Assembly (NCBI RefSeq): GCF_000717275.1
Contig: NZ_JNYV01000002.1
Span: forward strand, 124,001 to 188,000
DNA: 64,000 nucleotides
Direction of reading: 5' to 3'
DNA from: Kitasatospora arboriphila
Lineage (GTDB): Bacteria > Actinomycetota > Actinomycetes > Mycobacteriales > Mycobacteriaceae
This document shows positions 8,372 through 16,773 of this stretch, piece after piece. Position 1 is the stretch's first letter, and each line of letters begins with the position of its first letter. The notes under the pieces are model-generated. The model worked only from the letters and a program-made list of their open reading frames with translations. It had not been told where the DNA came from and ran no database searches. The translations under genes were made by a program, and so were the position numbers.

Positions 8372-9004
8372 ATGAGCAACCCATCACTCGACATGACCAG
8401 CACCGCTCTAGTCCTGGTCGACCTACAGAATGACAACGTTCACGAAGACGGCGCATACGCCTCGTTCGGCGCGGCCGCCCATGCCACCGAACAACAACTG
8501 ATCCCCCATGTACGAGCGTTGCTCGACTGGGCGCGCAGCGCATCCATCCCCGTGATCCACAATCACATCGTGTCCTACCCGGGACGGCTGTTCGGCGGTA
8601 CGAACGCTCCCATCTTTCGCATGATCGGACCGGATTCGTTGCGTGTCGGTTCGTGGGGGGCCCGGTCCATAGACGGTCTCGAGGCGCTCGAAGATGAGCC
8701 CGTGCTAGTGCGAAATCGCATGAGCTGCTTCAACGGAACGTCTCTGGACGCGATGCTGCGCAACCTCGGGATCACCCAGGTGGTGGTCGCCGGGGTCTGG
8801 ACCAATATGGCAGTCGAGCACACCATTCGCGACGCCGCCGACCACGGCTACCGGGTTGTGATGGCCACCGACGCCACATCAAGCCTCAGTGCCGACTGGC
8901 AGAATGCGGCGCAAAGTTACGCCCTGACCAACATCACCGATTTCGCGACGACCACCGAGATCATTGCCACTGCGAACACTGAGACCACAGAACGAGATCA
9001 GTGA
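8372..9004 (+). CDS. Isochorismatase-like hydrolase family protein with altered catalytic residues, 210 aa
   Basis: Isochorismatase/cysteine-hydrolase fold: LVLVDLQND at residues 13-21, RNRMSCFNGTSLDAMLRNLGI around 114-134 and VVAGVWTNMAVEHTIRDAADHGYRV around 138-163. The family triad is Asp-Lys-Cys. Asp17 is present, but the lysine position is Arg114 and the cysteine position in GVxTNxC is Ala147. I read both codons from the DNA (CGA and GCA). True isochorismatases (EntB, PhzD) also lack the cysteine but keep the lysine. So it is probably not an ordinary amidohydrolase; it may be repurposed or inactive. A good ribosome site (AAAGGAGAAACACC) precedes the ATG, and the stop overlaps the next gene. 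Confidence 0.82.
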   Translation: MSNPSLDMTSTALVLVDLQNDNVHEDGAYASFGAAAHATEQQLIPHVRALLDWARSASIPVIHNHIVSYPGRLFGGTNAPIFRMIGPDSLRVGSWGARSIDGLEALEDEPVLVRNRMSCFNGTSLDAMLRNLGITQVVVAGVWTNMAVEHTIRDAADHGYRVVMATDATSSLSADWQNAAQSYALTNITDFATTTEIIATANTETTERDQ

Positions 9005-9987
9005 TGAACGACCGGACCATGCGCGCTGTGGTGGCCGACGGGCCCGGTGGGCCAGAAGTGCTCTCGGTACGCCGCATTCCCATACCAAACCCAAGGACTG
9101 GGTGGATTCTTTTGCGGGTGGAAGCGTTCGGGCTCAACCGATCTGAACTCCATTTCCGTCGTGGTGTCGGAACGTTCGGCTCGTTCCCCCGCGTGCTGGG
9201 CATCGAAGCCGCAGGAACGGTCGCGGCCTGTCCTGGCGGCGAGTACGTCGTCGGCACACAGGTCGCAGCGCTGATGGGCGGGATGGGACGCACCATCGAC
9301 GGCGGATACGCCGAATACACCTGTGTCCCAGCCACTAGCGTGATCCCCTTCAACAGCGCCTTGCCCTGGTCCACGCTCGGTGCGGTCCCTGAGATGTTGC
9401 AGACCGCCTACGGGTCACTGACTGTTGGGGTAGACGGTCGCGCAGGTCAAACACTGCTGATCCGCGGCGGCACATCCTCCGTGGGGCTCGCACTGGCCGT
9501 CCTGGCGCGGCGCCACGGCATGCGGGTGATCTCCACGACCCGCAACATTGCCAAGGTGGCCACCCTTGGCCAGTACGCCGACCATGTTGTCGTTGACGAC
9601 GGCACCATCGTGGACATGGTGCGCGCGCTGGCGCCCGGCGGTGTCGACGGCGCCGTGGAGTTGGTGGGAACCAACACGCTCGCCGACTCCCTGCAATGCG
9701 TTCGTACCCACGGAACCGTCTGCTTCACCGGGATGCTGTCCGACCAGTGGACAATCCAAGATTTCTACCCGATGGATTTCATTCCCAACGGGGTGCGTCT
9801 GACCGCGTACTCAGGAGAAGCCTCCAACCTTCCGTCCGCAGTGTTGCAAGGCTTTCTCGACGACGTGAGCGCCGACCGCGCGATCGTACCGATCGGCTGC
9901 GTCTACCAGCTTGATGACATCGTTGCCGCGCACCGCGACATGGAGGACGGAGCGCTGACGGGCAAAGGCGTGGTCCTGACCCGCTGA
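9004..9987 (+). CDS. NADPH:quinone oxidoreductase-like medium-chain reductase, 327 aa
   Basis: Medium-chain dehydrogenase/reductase of the zinc-free quinone oxidoreductase type. The N-terminal GroES-like domain (GFGSFPRVLGIEAAG... pattern: VGTFGSFPRVLGIEAAGTV) is followed by the nucleotide site TLLIRGGTSSVGLALAVLA and KVATLGQYADHVV. It lacks the cysteine cluster of zinc alcohol dehydrogenases. It should use NADPH to reduce a quinone or enone in the cytoplasm. I use ATG 9004, which overlaps the previous stop (TGATG); GTG 9001 would add one residue. It is third in the PadR-linked operon, suggesting detoxification or reductive processing of the imported compound. Confidence 0.82.
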   Translation: MNDRTMRAVVADGPGGPEVLSVRRIPIPNPRTGWILLRVEAFGLNRSELHFRRGVGTFGSFPRVLGIEAAGTVAACPGGEYVVGTQVAALMGGMGRTIDGGYAEYTCVPATSVIPFNSALPWSTLGAVPEMLQTAYGSLTVGVDGRAGQTLLIRGGTSSVGLALAVLARRHGMRVISTTRNIAKVATLGQYADHVVVDDGTIVDMVRALAPGGVDGAVELVGTNTLADSLQCVRTHGTVCFTGMLSDQWTIQDFYPMDFIPNGVRLTAYSGEASNLPSAVLQGFLDDVSADRAIVPIGCVYQLDDIVAAHRDMEDGALTGKGVVLTR

Positions 9988-10038
9988 CCGACCGCATCGG
10001 TTTTGAAACGCGGGTTCCCACCACGGACATTATCGGTT

Positions 10039-10061
10039 GGTGTCGAACACGTCTCGACACC
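10039..10061. terminator. Hairpin between convergent genes
   Basis: Perfect 8-bp arms GGTGTCGA / TCGACACC around a 7-base loop lie between the convergent oxidoreductase and thiolase genes. There is no T tract, so it would be a weak intrinsic terminator in either direction. A second small hairpin, CCGA-CCGCA-TCGG followed by TTTT, lies at about 9987-10003. Confidence 0.45.
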
Positions 10062-10086
10062 TCGCTGCCCGGTTGCCACTCTCGGG

Positions 10087-11298
10087 TCAGCTGATGCGCT
10101 CGAAAACCGCGGCCAACCCCTGCCCGCCTCCGATGCACATCGTTTCCAGCCCGAATCGACCTTCGCGGCGGTCCAACTCGCGCAGCAGTGTCGCCAAGAT
10201 TCGTGCGCCTGTTGCTCCGACCGGATGACCCAGTGATATCCCGGATCCGTTCGGGTTCAGCCGAGAATCGTCGGGCTCGATCTCCAACGACCGCAACACC
10301 GCCAGAACCTGGGCGGCAAAAGCCTCGTTCAACTCGATGACGTCCATGTCGGCAAGGGTCAGGGCCAACCGTCCGAGCACCTTCTGCACTGCCGATACCG
10401 GCCCAATTCCCATCCGGGCCGGCTCGACACCACTGACCGCCCACGATGCCAATCGGGCGAGTGGTCGCAAACCGAGACGAGCGGCGACCTGTGGCGTAGT
10501 GACGATACAGACAGCCGCCCCGTCATTCTGACCGCTTGCATTGCCGGCCGTGACGGTGGATTCGTCATCGAAGTTCAGCCGGATCGGGCGCAGCTTTGCC
10601 AGCGATTCCACAGACGTATCCGAGCGCGGGTGTTCATCGGTGAGCACCTTGACCGGGTCGGACTTGCGTTGGGGAACGTCGATGCCCACGATCTCCTCGG
10701 CAAAAGCGCCGTTCGTCTGAGCAGCGACCGCACGCCGGTGCGACTCCACCGCAAGAGCATCCTGATCGGCCCGGCTAATCGCGAACTCGGCACGTAGGTT
10801 CTCTGCCGTCTCGATCATGCCGCCCGGCACCGGAAAGTTGGTTCCACCGGCCGTCACCCGGCCCCGAGCCAGTCGGTCAACCAGTTCGACACCTGGTGCC
10901 CGTACTCCCCACCTGATCGAATCGGTATAGAACTCGGCCTGACTCATCGATTCGACACCGCCGGCGATTATCAGGTCACTCGCTCCGGTGGAGACCTGCA
11001 TGCACGCCTGCAGAACCGCCTGTAACCCCGATCCGCATCTGCGATCGACCTGCAGACCAGGCACGTTGATACCCAGCCCGGCATCGAGCGCAGCGATTCT
11101 GCCGATTGCAGGGGCCTCGCCGCCTGGCGTCGACTGGCCGAGAACCACGTCGTCGATCTGATCGCCGGAAATCCCGGTGCGATTGACGAGTTCGGTGATC
11201 ACCGCCGATGCAAGGGTCTGCGGTGCAATGTCCTTGAAGACACCACCGAAGCGACCTACCGGGGTACGCAAGGGTTCACAGATGACGGCGTCGGGCAT
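10087..11298 (-). CDS. Thiolase (acetyl-CoA acyltransferase), 403 aa
   Basis: Full-length type II thiolase. The acylated cysteine is Cys88 in DRRCGSGLQA; the other catalytic motifs are NPNGSGISLGHPVGATGAR and METMCIGGGQG-like ETMCIGGGQGLAAVF near the C-terminus. It cleaves a 3-ketoacyl-CoA with CoA, the last step of beta-oxidation. ATG at 11298 is preceded by GGAGAACAGCC. It shares the minus strand with an SDR, a CoA-transferase and an acyl-CoA dehydrogenase, together supplying activation, first oxidation, hydroxyacyl oxidation and thiolysis; an enoyl-CoA hydratase is missing here. The acyl substrate cannot be told from sequence. Confidence 0.93.
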   Translation of the reverse strand: MPDAVICEPLRTPVGRFGGVFKDIAPQTLASAVITELVNRTGISGDQIDDVVLGQSTPGGEAPAIGRIAALDAGLGINVPGLQVDRRCGSGLQAVLQACMQVSTGASDLIIAGGVESMSQAEFYTDSIRWGVRAPGVELVDRLARGRVTAGGTNFPVPGGMIETAENLRAEFAISRADQDALAVESHRRAVAAQTNGAFAEEIVGIDVPQRKSDPVKVLTDEHPRSDTSVESLAKLRPIRLNFDDESTVTAGNASGQNDGAAVCIVTTPQVAARLGLRPLARLASWAVSGVEPARMGIGPVSAVQKVLGRLALTLADMDVIELNEAFAAQVLAVLRSLEIEPDDSRLNPNGSGISLGHPVGATGARILATLLRELDRREGRFGLETMCIGGGQGLAAVFERIS

Positions 11299-11355
11299 GG
11301 CTGTTCTCCTGGAGTCGACTGACGGGGTGTGGTGTGGGCTGGATGTCTGCCAGTC

Positions 11356-12084
11356 TCAGATGTGCCGTCCGCCGGTGACTTCGGCGACTGTCCCGGTCAT
11401 GTACGAGGACAGACTCGACGCGTAGAACAATGCGACCGAAGCGATTTCATTAGGTTCACCCGCCCGCTGCATCGGGATCTCGGACATCTTCTGGTCCCAC
11501 GCCTTCTGGGGCATTGCTTCGGTCATCGCCGTGCGGATCAAACCGGGCTGGATCACGTTAATCCGGACACCCAGATGGGCAACTTCTTTGGCTGCTGCCT
11601 TGGAGAGGCCGACGATGCCGGCTTTGGCCGCGGAGTAGTTGGTCTGGCCGACGAAGCCCACCTTGCCCGAGATCGAGGACAGGTTGATAATCGATCCTCC
11701 CCCGTGCTCGCGCATGATGCCCGCAGCCTGCCGGGTGCCGATCCAGCAGCCTTTCAGGTGGACGTCGATGACGTCGTCGAATTGCTGCTCGGTCATCTTG
11801 CGCATGGTCGCGTCCCGGGTGATACCGGCGTTGTTCACCATGATGTCGAGGGATCCGAATGTGGCCGTGGCTGTCTCGAGGAGCCGTGCGACGTCCTCTG
11901 CCGACGTCACATTGCACGCGATGCCGATCGACTCGGTGGACAACGACGAGGCCGCCTCTTTGGCTCTGGTCTCGTCGAGATCTCCGATGACCACGTGAGC
12001 GCCGTTGTCGGCAAAGGTACGGGCGATCGCCAGCCCGATACCCTGGGCGGCTCCGGTGATGACAGCTGTCCGGCCTGCGAGCAT
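11356..12084 (-). CDS. SDR family 3-oxoacyl reductase/3-hydroxyacyl-CoA dehydrogenase (FabG-like), 242 aa
   Basis: Classical short-chain dehydrogenase with TGAAQGIG for cofactor binding, NNAG, active-site serine in INLSSISG and YSAAK (Tyr-xxx-Lys). The frame stays open about 90 codons further upstream, but that stretch is arginine-rich and unlike any SDR. I start at ATG 12084 because AAAGGA lies 9 bases before it and the protein then begins [17 protein letters not shown]. Length is typical of FabG-like enzymes. Between thiolase and CoA-transferase, a 3-hydroxyacyl-CoA dehydrogenase role in beta-oxidation is the natural reading. Confidence 0.88.
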   Translation of the reverse strand: MLAGRTAVITGAAQGIGLAIARTFADNGAHVVIGDLDETRAKEAASSLSTESIGIACNVTSAEDVARLLETATATFGSLDIMVNNAGITRDATMRKMTEQQFDDVIDVHLKGCWIGTRQAAGIMREHGGGSIINLSSISGKVGFVGQTNYSAAKAGIVGLSKAAAKEVAHLGVRINVIQPGLIRTAMTEAMPQKAWDQKMSEIPMQRAGEPNEIASVALFYASSLSSYMTGTVAEVTGGRHI

Positions 12085-12128
12085 GGTGATCCTTTCGTTG
12101 TCCGCCCGGCCGTGTTGGCCCGCGGAGG

Positions 12129-13343
12129 TCATTCGGCGACTGCCGGCTGAAAATTGTTGTGCTGCAGGGCAGCACCTTGTCGAACCAGTTCGTCGATCGC
12201 AACGCCGTCCAGTCCGGATTCGGTCAGCAAGGTCAGCGTGTGCTGTCCCAGCGCCGGTACGTCGCCCATCGGCGCCTCGACGTCGCCGAACGTGGCTGGA
12301 GGCAGAAGCGCCCGCACGGTGGCGTGCTCGGTGCCGATGGTCCGCCAACGGTCGCGATCAGCGAACTGAGGATGGGCAACCACCTGGTCGAGTTCTTTGA
12401 CCTGCGCTGCCGGGACGCCGGCAGCGGCGAGCTTGGCGTCCAGTTCTGCGCTCGTGAAACGCGACGTCCTGGCCGCCACTGCTGCGTCGCAATCGGTGCG
12501 ATGGAGCACTCGCTGGACGTTGGTGACAAATCTCGGATCGTCGGCCAACTCCGGGGATTGGAGGACCTCGGTGACCAGGGTGCGCCAGCCGCTGTCGTTC
12601 TGTACCCCGATCAGGACCTGGCCATCGCTCGTAGGATATGCATCGTAGGGCGCAATGGAGCTGTGGCTCAGTCCCATTCGCGGCGGCTGCACACCGGTGT
12701 ACATCTGCGTGTACATCGCGTAGCCCATCCATTCGGCGGTGGCGTCGAGCATCGAGACGTCGATGGTGGCGCCTTCTCCGGTCCGCCATCGACGCAGCAA
12801 CGCCGCCAGCACCGACTGCGAGCAGTACATGCCCGAAGCGATGTCGGCGGTCGGGATACCGGTTTTCGCAGGATGGTCGGCACTGCCGGTGATCGAGATG
12901 AGCCCGGCCTCGGCCTGGATCAGCATGTCGAATGCCTTGCGCTGCTCCATCGGACCACCGACACCGAAGCCAGACAGATTCACCACCACGAGTTCGGGCT
13001 GTGTGGAACGCAGCTCATCGGCGCCGAGGCCGAGTCGCTCTGCGGCCCCGGGGGCGAGGTTCTGGATGAAGACGTCCGCCTTGCTCACCAGATTGCGCAC
13101 GACGTCGCGGCCAGCCGTCGACTTCAGGTCGACAGCGATCGACTCCTTGCCACGATTGAGCCACACGAAGTGGGCGCCGGTGCCGTGCACTGCGTGGTCG
13201 TAGTCGCGGGCGAAGTCGCCGCCGTTCACCCGTTCGATCTTGATGATTCGCGCGCCGAGATCGGCGAGGTTGCGGGTGGCCAGTGGCGCGGCCACCGCCT
13301 GCTCGATGGCTACGACGGTCACCCCTTCCAGCGGGAGCGTCAT
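12129..13343 (-). CDS. CaiB/BaiF family CoA-transferase, 404 aa
   Basis: Class III CoA-transferase: [49 protein letters not shown] opens the protein (shown by its [18 protein letters not shown] core), and the conserved aspartate region is present in the middle ([21 protein letters not shown]). It moves CoA between carboxylic acids with no ATP cost. Its ATG overlaps the stop of the upstream acyl-CoA dehydrogenase by 4 bases, so they are co-translated. It probably activates the acid that the dehydrogenase oxidises. Length is standard for the family. The donor is unknown; succinyl-CoA or a product acyl-CoA is usual. Confidence 0.92.
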   Translation of the reverse strand: MTLPLEGVTVVAIEQAVAAPLATRNLADLGARIIKIERVNGGDFARDYDHAVHGTGAHFVWLNRGKESIAVDLKSTAGRDVVRNLVSKADVFIQNLAPGAAERLGLGADELRSTQPELVVVNLSGFGVGGPMEQRKAFDMLIQAEAGLISITGSADHPAKTGIPTADIASGMYCSQSVLAALLRRWRTGEGATIDVSMLDATAEWMGYAMYTQMYTGVQPPRMGLSHSSIAPYDAYPTSDGQVLIGVQNDSGWRTLVTEVLQSPELADDPRFVTNVQRVLHRTDCDAAVAARTSRFTSAELDAKLAAAGVPAAQVKELDQVVAHPQFADRDRWRTIGTEHATVRALLPPATFGDVEAPMGDVPALGQHTLTLLTESGLDGVAIDELVRQGAALQHNNFQPAVAE

Positions 13344-14518
13344 GATGCCTTCTTTTTCGCTGCGCGCACCAGGCCGCCGCCGATGATGAGACGTTGAATC
13401 TCGCTGGTGCCTTCGTACAACCGCATCAGGCGCACGTCGCGGTACAGGCGCTCCACTGGCACCTCCTTCATATAGCCGGAGCCGCCGTGGACCTGAACGG
13501 CCAGATCGGCTGCCTTGCCTGCCATCTCGGTACAGTAAAGTTTGGCAGCCGATGGTGCGATGCGTCGGTCTTCGCCGGTGACGTACAGTCGCGCCGCCTC
13601 GCGGGCCAGCGCCCGCCCAGCCATCACTCCGGTCTGCTGATCTGCGATCATCGCCTGCACAAGCTGGAAGTCTCCAATAGCGGTGCCACCCTGAGTTGCG
13701 GTAGCGGCGTAGCTGACCGATTCGTCGAGTGCTCGCTGGGCGGCTCCGACCGCGAGTCCGGCCATGTGGATGCGCCCGCGGGCGAGTGATGTCATCGCCG
13801 CGCGATACCCGACTTTGCCGTCCCCGCCGACGAGCGCCTCGGGGCCGACCTTCACGTTCGAGAACGTGACGTCAGCGGTTCGAGAGCCTTCCTGGCCCAT
13901 TTTCGCATCCTTCACACCGACATCTAGACCCTCGGCGTCGCCGGGCACCAGGAAGACGGCAATCCCGGGGTCGGAGTCGGTCGCCGGTCCCGTACGGGCG
14001 AAAACCACAAACAAACCGGCTTCGGTCGCGTTGGTGATGAACCGCTTGCTGCCCTCGATGATCCAACCGTCTCCGTCGGCTTTCGCCGTGGTCCGCAGAC
14101 CGGCTGGGTTCGACCCAGCACCGGGCTCGGTGAGCGCGAAGGAGGCGACCACGTCACCGGAAGCGATTCCCGGGAGCCACTGCGCTTTTTGGTGATCGGT
14201 ACCGAACCCCACCAGTACCTGTCCGGCAATGCCGTTGTTGGTCCCGAACATCGACCGAAGGGCCAGTGAGGTGTACCCGAGCTCCATGGCAACGTCCACG
14301 TCCTGCGTCAGATCGAGGCCGAGGCCACCCCACTCCTGCGGGATGGCGTAGCCGAACAGACCCATCTCGGCAGCCTGTTTCCGTAGGTCGCTGGGGATGG
14401 CATCGGAGGTCATGATCTCGATTTCCCGCGGTAGGACCCGGGTGTGCACGAAGTGGTTGATCTGTTTGAGAACGTCCGCGAAGACGTCGTCCGGTACTTC
14501 GGGGGCGTGAGTTGTCAT
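13340..14518 (-). CDS. Acyl-CoA dehydrogenase, 392 aa
   Basis: Standard acyl-CoA dehydrogenase: FALTEPGAGSNPAGLRTTA for substrate/FAD contacts, GSKRFITNA, then the C-terminal helical domain ending QVHGGSGYMKEVPVERLYRDVRLMRLYEGTSEIQ (read in parts), which carries the catalytic Glu in YEGTSEIQ. The open frame continues upstream, but I start at ATG 14518 (MTTHAPEVPDDV), where homology-like sequence begins. It introduces the alpha-beta double bond into an acyl-CoA, passing electrons to ETF. First gene of the operon, divergent from LysR at 14617. Confidence 0.92.
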   Translation of the reverse strand: MTTHAPEVPDDVFADVLKQINHFVHTRVLPREIEIMTSDAIPSDLRKQAAEMGLFGYAIPQEWGGLGLDLTQDVDVAMELGYTSLALRSMFGTNNGIAGQVLVGFGTDHQKAQWLPGIASGDVVASFALTEPGAGSNPAGLRTTAKADGDGWIIEGSKRFITNATEAGLFVVFARTGPATDSDPGIAVFLVPGDAEGLDVGVKDAKMGQEGSRTADVTFSNVKVGPEALVGGDGKVGYRAAMTSLARGRIHMAGLAVGAAQRALDESVSYAATATQGGTAIGDFQLVQAMIADQQTGVMAGRALAREAARLYVTGEDRRIAPSAAKLYCTEMAGKAADLAVQVHGGSGYMKEVPVERLYRDVRLMRLYEGTSEIQRLIIGGGLVRAAKKKAS

Positions 14519-14582
14519 GCAGACCACTATCAACCCCGAATTACGATCAGTCCAATACTTAATCGGCAGTTCTGTGATACCC

Positions 14583-14592
14583 ATTATGTAAT
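14583..14592. promoter_or_regulatory. AT-rich palindrome in the LysR/acyl-CoA dehydrogenase gap
   Basis: ATTATGTAAT is a short dyad (ATTA/TAAT) in an AT-rich patch 25 bases before the LysR start and in the divergent promoter region. It could be part of a LysR-type recognition site, but is short. Confidence 0.3.
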
Positions 14593-14616
14593 TATCTATA
14601 GGCCGGAGATGAAACC

Positions 14617-15516
14617 ATGGATGTCGATCAGCTTCGATCGTTTCTCGCCGTGGCCGAAGAGCTTCACTTCGGTCGCGCTGCCGAACGTTTGCACGTTGCC
14701 CAGCCACCACTGAGCCGGACCATCAAGAACCTAGAACGCGAATTGGGCACCCGTTTGTTCGATCGCAACACCCGTTCGGTACGGCTCACGGCGAGCGGGC
14801 AGGCGCTGATCGGGCCGGCCCACGACGTTCTCGAAGCCCTACGGAGGGCCGAAGGCGCAGTGCAGTCTGCCGACGACGGCGAGGTCGGCGTGGTGCGCAT
14901 CGCATTCGCCGGGATCTCGACCCACCGATTGGTTGCCCGCCTCGCCCGAATCGTCCGGTCGCAGCGGCCAGGGATCCAGCTCGAGTTGTCCAGCCAGAAT
15001 TTCGCCCAGCCGGCGATGAAGAAGTTGGTCCAGGGCGACACCGACATCGCACTCGGTCGATGGGATGTCATCCCCTCCGATGTAGACGCACAGGTGGTGA
15101 TGAACGATTCGCTCGCCGTGGCCTTACCCGACACCCATGCCATGGCCGGCTCCCGCCGCTTGTCAATCGCAAGGCTGGCCGGTGAGAGTTTCGTGTCCTT
15201 GCCTCCGCACGAAGGTGCCGTTCTGCCCGATCGTCTGAGACGGCTCGCGAACGAGAACTCGTTTGTGGCCGATGTTGTACAGATCGCTCCCGACACGTTG
15301 ACGGCCCTTGCCCTGGTTAGCGCTGAGGTTGGTTGTCATCTGACCTTGGCGTCGGTGGCCGAGAACTTCTCGGACCCCCATATTGTGTTCATTCCACTGG
15401 AAGAGGGCAGCCTCGACGTCGATCTCCGGGCCGCCTGGAGGCGGGACGATCAAAGTCCGGCCTTACGCGCCGTACTCGATGAGGTTCTCGCACTGAACGA
15501 TTCGACAGCTCACTGA
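14617..15516 (+). CDS. LysR-family transcriptional regulator, 299 aa
   Basis: N-terminal helix-turn-helix MDVDQLRSFLAVAEELHFGRAAERLHVAQPPLSR (the LHFGRAAERLHVAQPPLS core is diagnostic), then the periplasmic-binding-like effector domain. It resembles the CatR/BenM-type branch that begins with (M)D.(D)QLR.F..VAEELHFGRAA. It diverges from the acyl-CoA dehydrogenase operon with a 98-base gap and probably controls that operon in response to its acid substrate or an intermediate. Length is normal. Confidence 0.92.
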   Translation: MDVDQLRSFLAVAEELHFGRAAERLHVAQPPLSRTIKNLERELGTRLFDRNTRSVRLTASGQALIGPAHDVLEALRRAEGAVQSADDGEVGVVRIAFAGISTHRLVARLARIVRSQRPGIQLELSSQNFAQPAMKKLVQGDTDIALGRWDVIPSDVDAQVVMNDSLAVALPDTHAMAGSRRLSIARLAGESFVSLPPHEGAVLPDRLRRLANENSFVADVVQIAPDTLTALALVSAEVGCHLTLASVAENFSDPHIVFIPLEEGSLDVDLRAAWRRDDQSPALRAVLDEVLALNDSTAH

Positions 15517-15616
15517 CTGAACAACGCGGCTGCAGCGCTTCGGTAGTTTTATGACTCAGAACGATATCGACTATTACCTACGGCGCATCAGTGGTGCTCC
15601 GAGCCCAGGCACGCGA

Positions 15617-15635
15617 GTGTTCCACATCGGCACAA
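15617..15635. promoter_or_regulatory. Operator-like site shared with the BVMO promoter (copy 1)
   Basis: GTGTTCCACATCGGCACAA lies 115 bases before the luciferase-like monooxygenase gene. It matches the site at 18614-18632 in 17 of 19 bases. The AcoR-like regulator gene lies between the two copies. Confidence 0.7.
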
Positions 15636-15749
15636 CCGAACGGCGCAACCCGGATCAACGATAGAGGCCGGAGTGACCTACACCACACCTACTACTCGTG
15701 GTCGGCGCTGATTCGGACTCCCTCACTGCCGACGGACAACGGAGAAATC

Positions 15750-16772
15750 ATGCAGTCATCGTCTAGCCCCACATTCGGGCTGTGGTACGACTTTCGCAAT
15801 CCAGCACAGTGGCGCAAGAACGTCGGATCGATGTATCGGGAGTCCATCGATCAAGTGGTCTGGGCCGAGAGTTTGGGCTACGGCTCTGTGTGGCTGAGCG
15901 AGCACCACTTCGCCGACGACGACTACGCGTCCTCACCGTTGACGATCGCGGCGGCCATCGGTGCGCGCACGAGTCGCATGCGCATCGGCACCAACATCAT
16001 CGTTGCCGCACTCCACGAGCCGGTCCGCATCGCCGAGGATGCCACCGCCCTCTCGTTCCTCACAGACAACCGGTTCGAGCTCGGCGTAGGTCTCGGCTAC
16101 CACGAGCGTGAGTTCGAAGCCTTCGGTCGACGGGTCAAGCAGCGCCCGAGTCTGCTCGAAGACGCCATTGCGGTGATTCGGCAGGCGTGGAGCGGAAGCG
16201 GTGAACCGTTCGAAGGAAAACGCTTCTCGCTCCCTGGTATGGCAGTGACCCCGGTACCGGATGTGCCACCCCGATTGCTCATCGGAGCACAATCGCCGGT
16301 CGGTATCGACCGCGCTGCTCGGTTGGCCGATGGAGTCATCACTCTGTCGAATGACCACTGCCAGTGGTACGTCGAGGCCGTGGAACGACACGGCGGGGAC
16401 CTGGCCGAGTCACGCATCTATGCCAGCCAGTGGACGATCGTCGCAGACGATCCCGAACGGGTGTGGGCCGAAGTCGGCGAACACGCGTTGTATCAGTTGA
16501 ACAGCTACATCGAGTGGGGCTCGTTCGAAGGACCGCAGCGGCCAGAGCCCTTCGCCGACACGCAGGCAGTTCTCGACGCCGGCGCCTATCGCCTCATGGA
16601 TGCGTCGATGGCGGTCGACGACCTGGTGTCGCTCACCACCGCCTACCCTCAGATCCGCGACTTCCACTACTGGGCGCAGCTCCCTGGAGAGTCGATCGAA
16701 TCCGGCTCGGCCCGCATCGAATACATTGCCGACAAAGTGATTCCCGCAGTGACGGCGAAACTCGGCGGCTAG
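15750..16772 (+). CDS. LLM-class (luciferase-like) flavin-dependent oxidoreductase, 340 aa
   Basis: Bacterial-luciferase-fold flavoprotein: FGLWYDFRNP near the start, AESLGYGSVWLSEHHFADDDY, GTNIIVAALHEPVRIAEDATALSFLTDNRFELGVGLGYHEREFEAFG (core LGVGLGYHEREF). It likely uses FMNH2 from a partner reductase to oxygenate a substrate. ATG 15750 follows GGAGAAATC and removes 53 upstream codons that look non-coding. It stands alone in orientation and converges on the AcoR-like gene (stops 1 base apart), but its promoter has the same 19-bp site as the BVMO operon, so the two oxygenases are probably induced together. Substrate unknown. Confidence 0.88.
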   Translation: MQSSSSPTFGLWYDFRNPAQWRKNVGSMYRESIDQVVWAESLGYGSVWLSEHHFADDDYASSPLTIAAAIGARTSRMRIGTNIIVAALHEPVRIAEDATALSFLTDNRFELGVGLGYHEREFEAFGRRVKQRPSLLEDAIAVIRQAWSGSGEPFEGKRFSLPGMAVTPVPDVPPRLLIGAQSPVGIDRAARLADGVITLSNDHCQWYVEAVERHGGDLAESRIYASQWTIVADDPERVWAEVGEHALYQLNSYIEWGSFEGPQRPEPFADTQAVLDAGAYRLMDASMAVDDLVSLTTAYPQIRDFHYWAQLPGESIESGSARIEYIADKVIPAVTAKLGG

Positions 16773-16773
16773 C

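Noticed and set aside
12085..12348. 88-codon N-terminal extension of the SDR
   Set aside because: Arginine-rich, no similarity, and overlaps the CoA-transferase coding end; ATG 12084 has a good ribosome site.
12159..13397. 412-codon plus-strand open frame opposite the CoA-transferase
   Set aside because: Shadow of the minus-strand CaiB gene: no family motifs, and the opposite strand has a complete, conserved protein.
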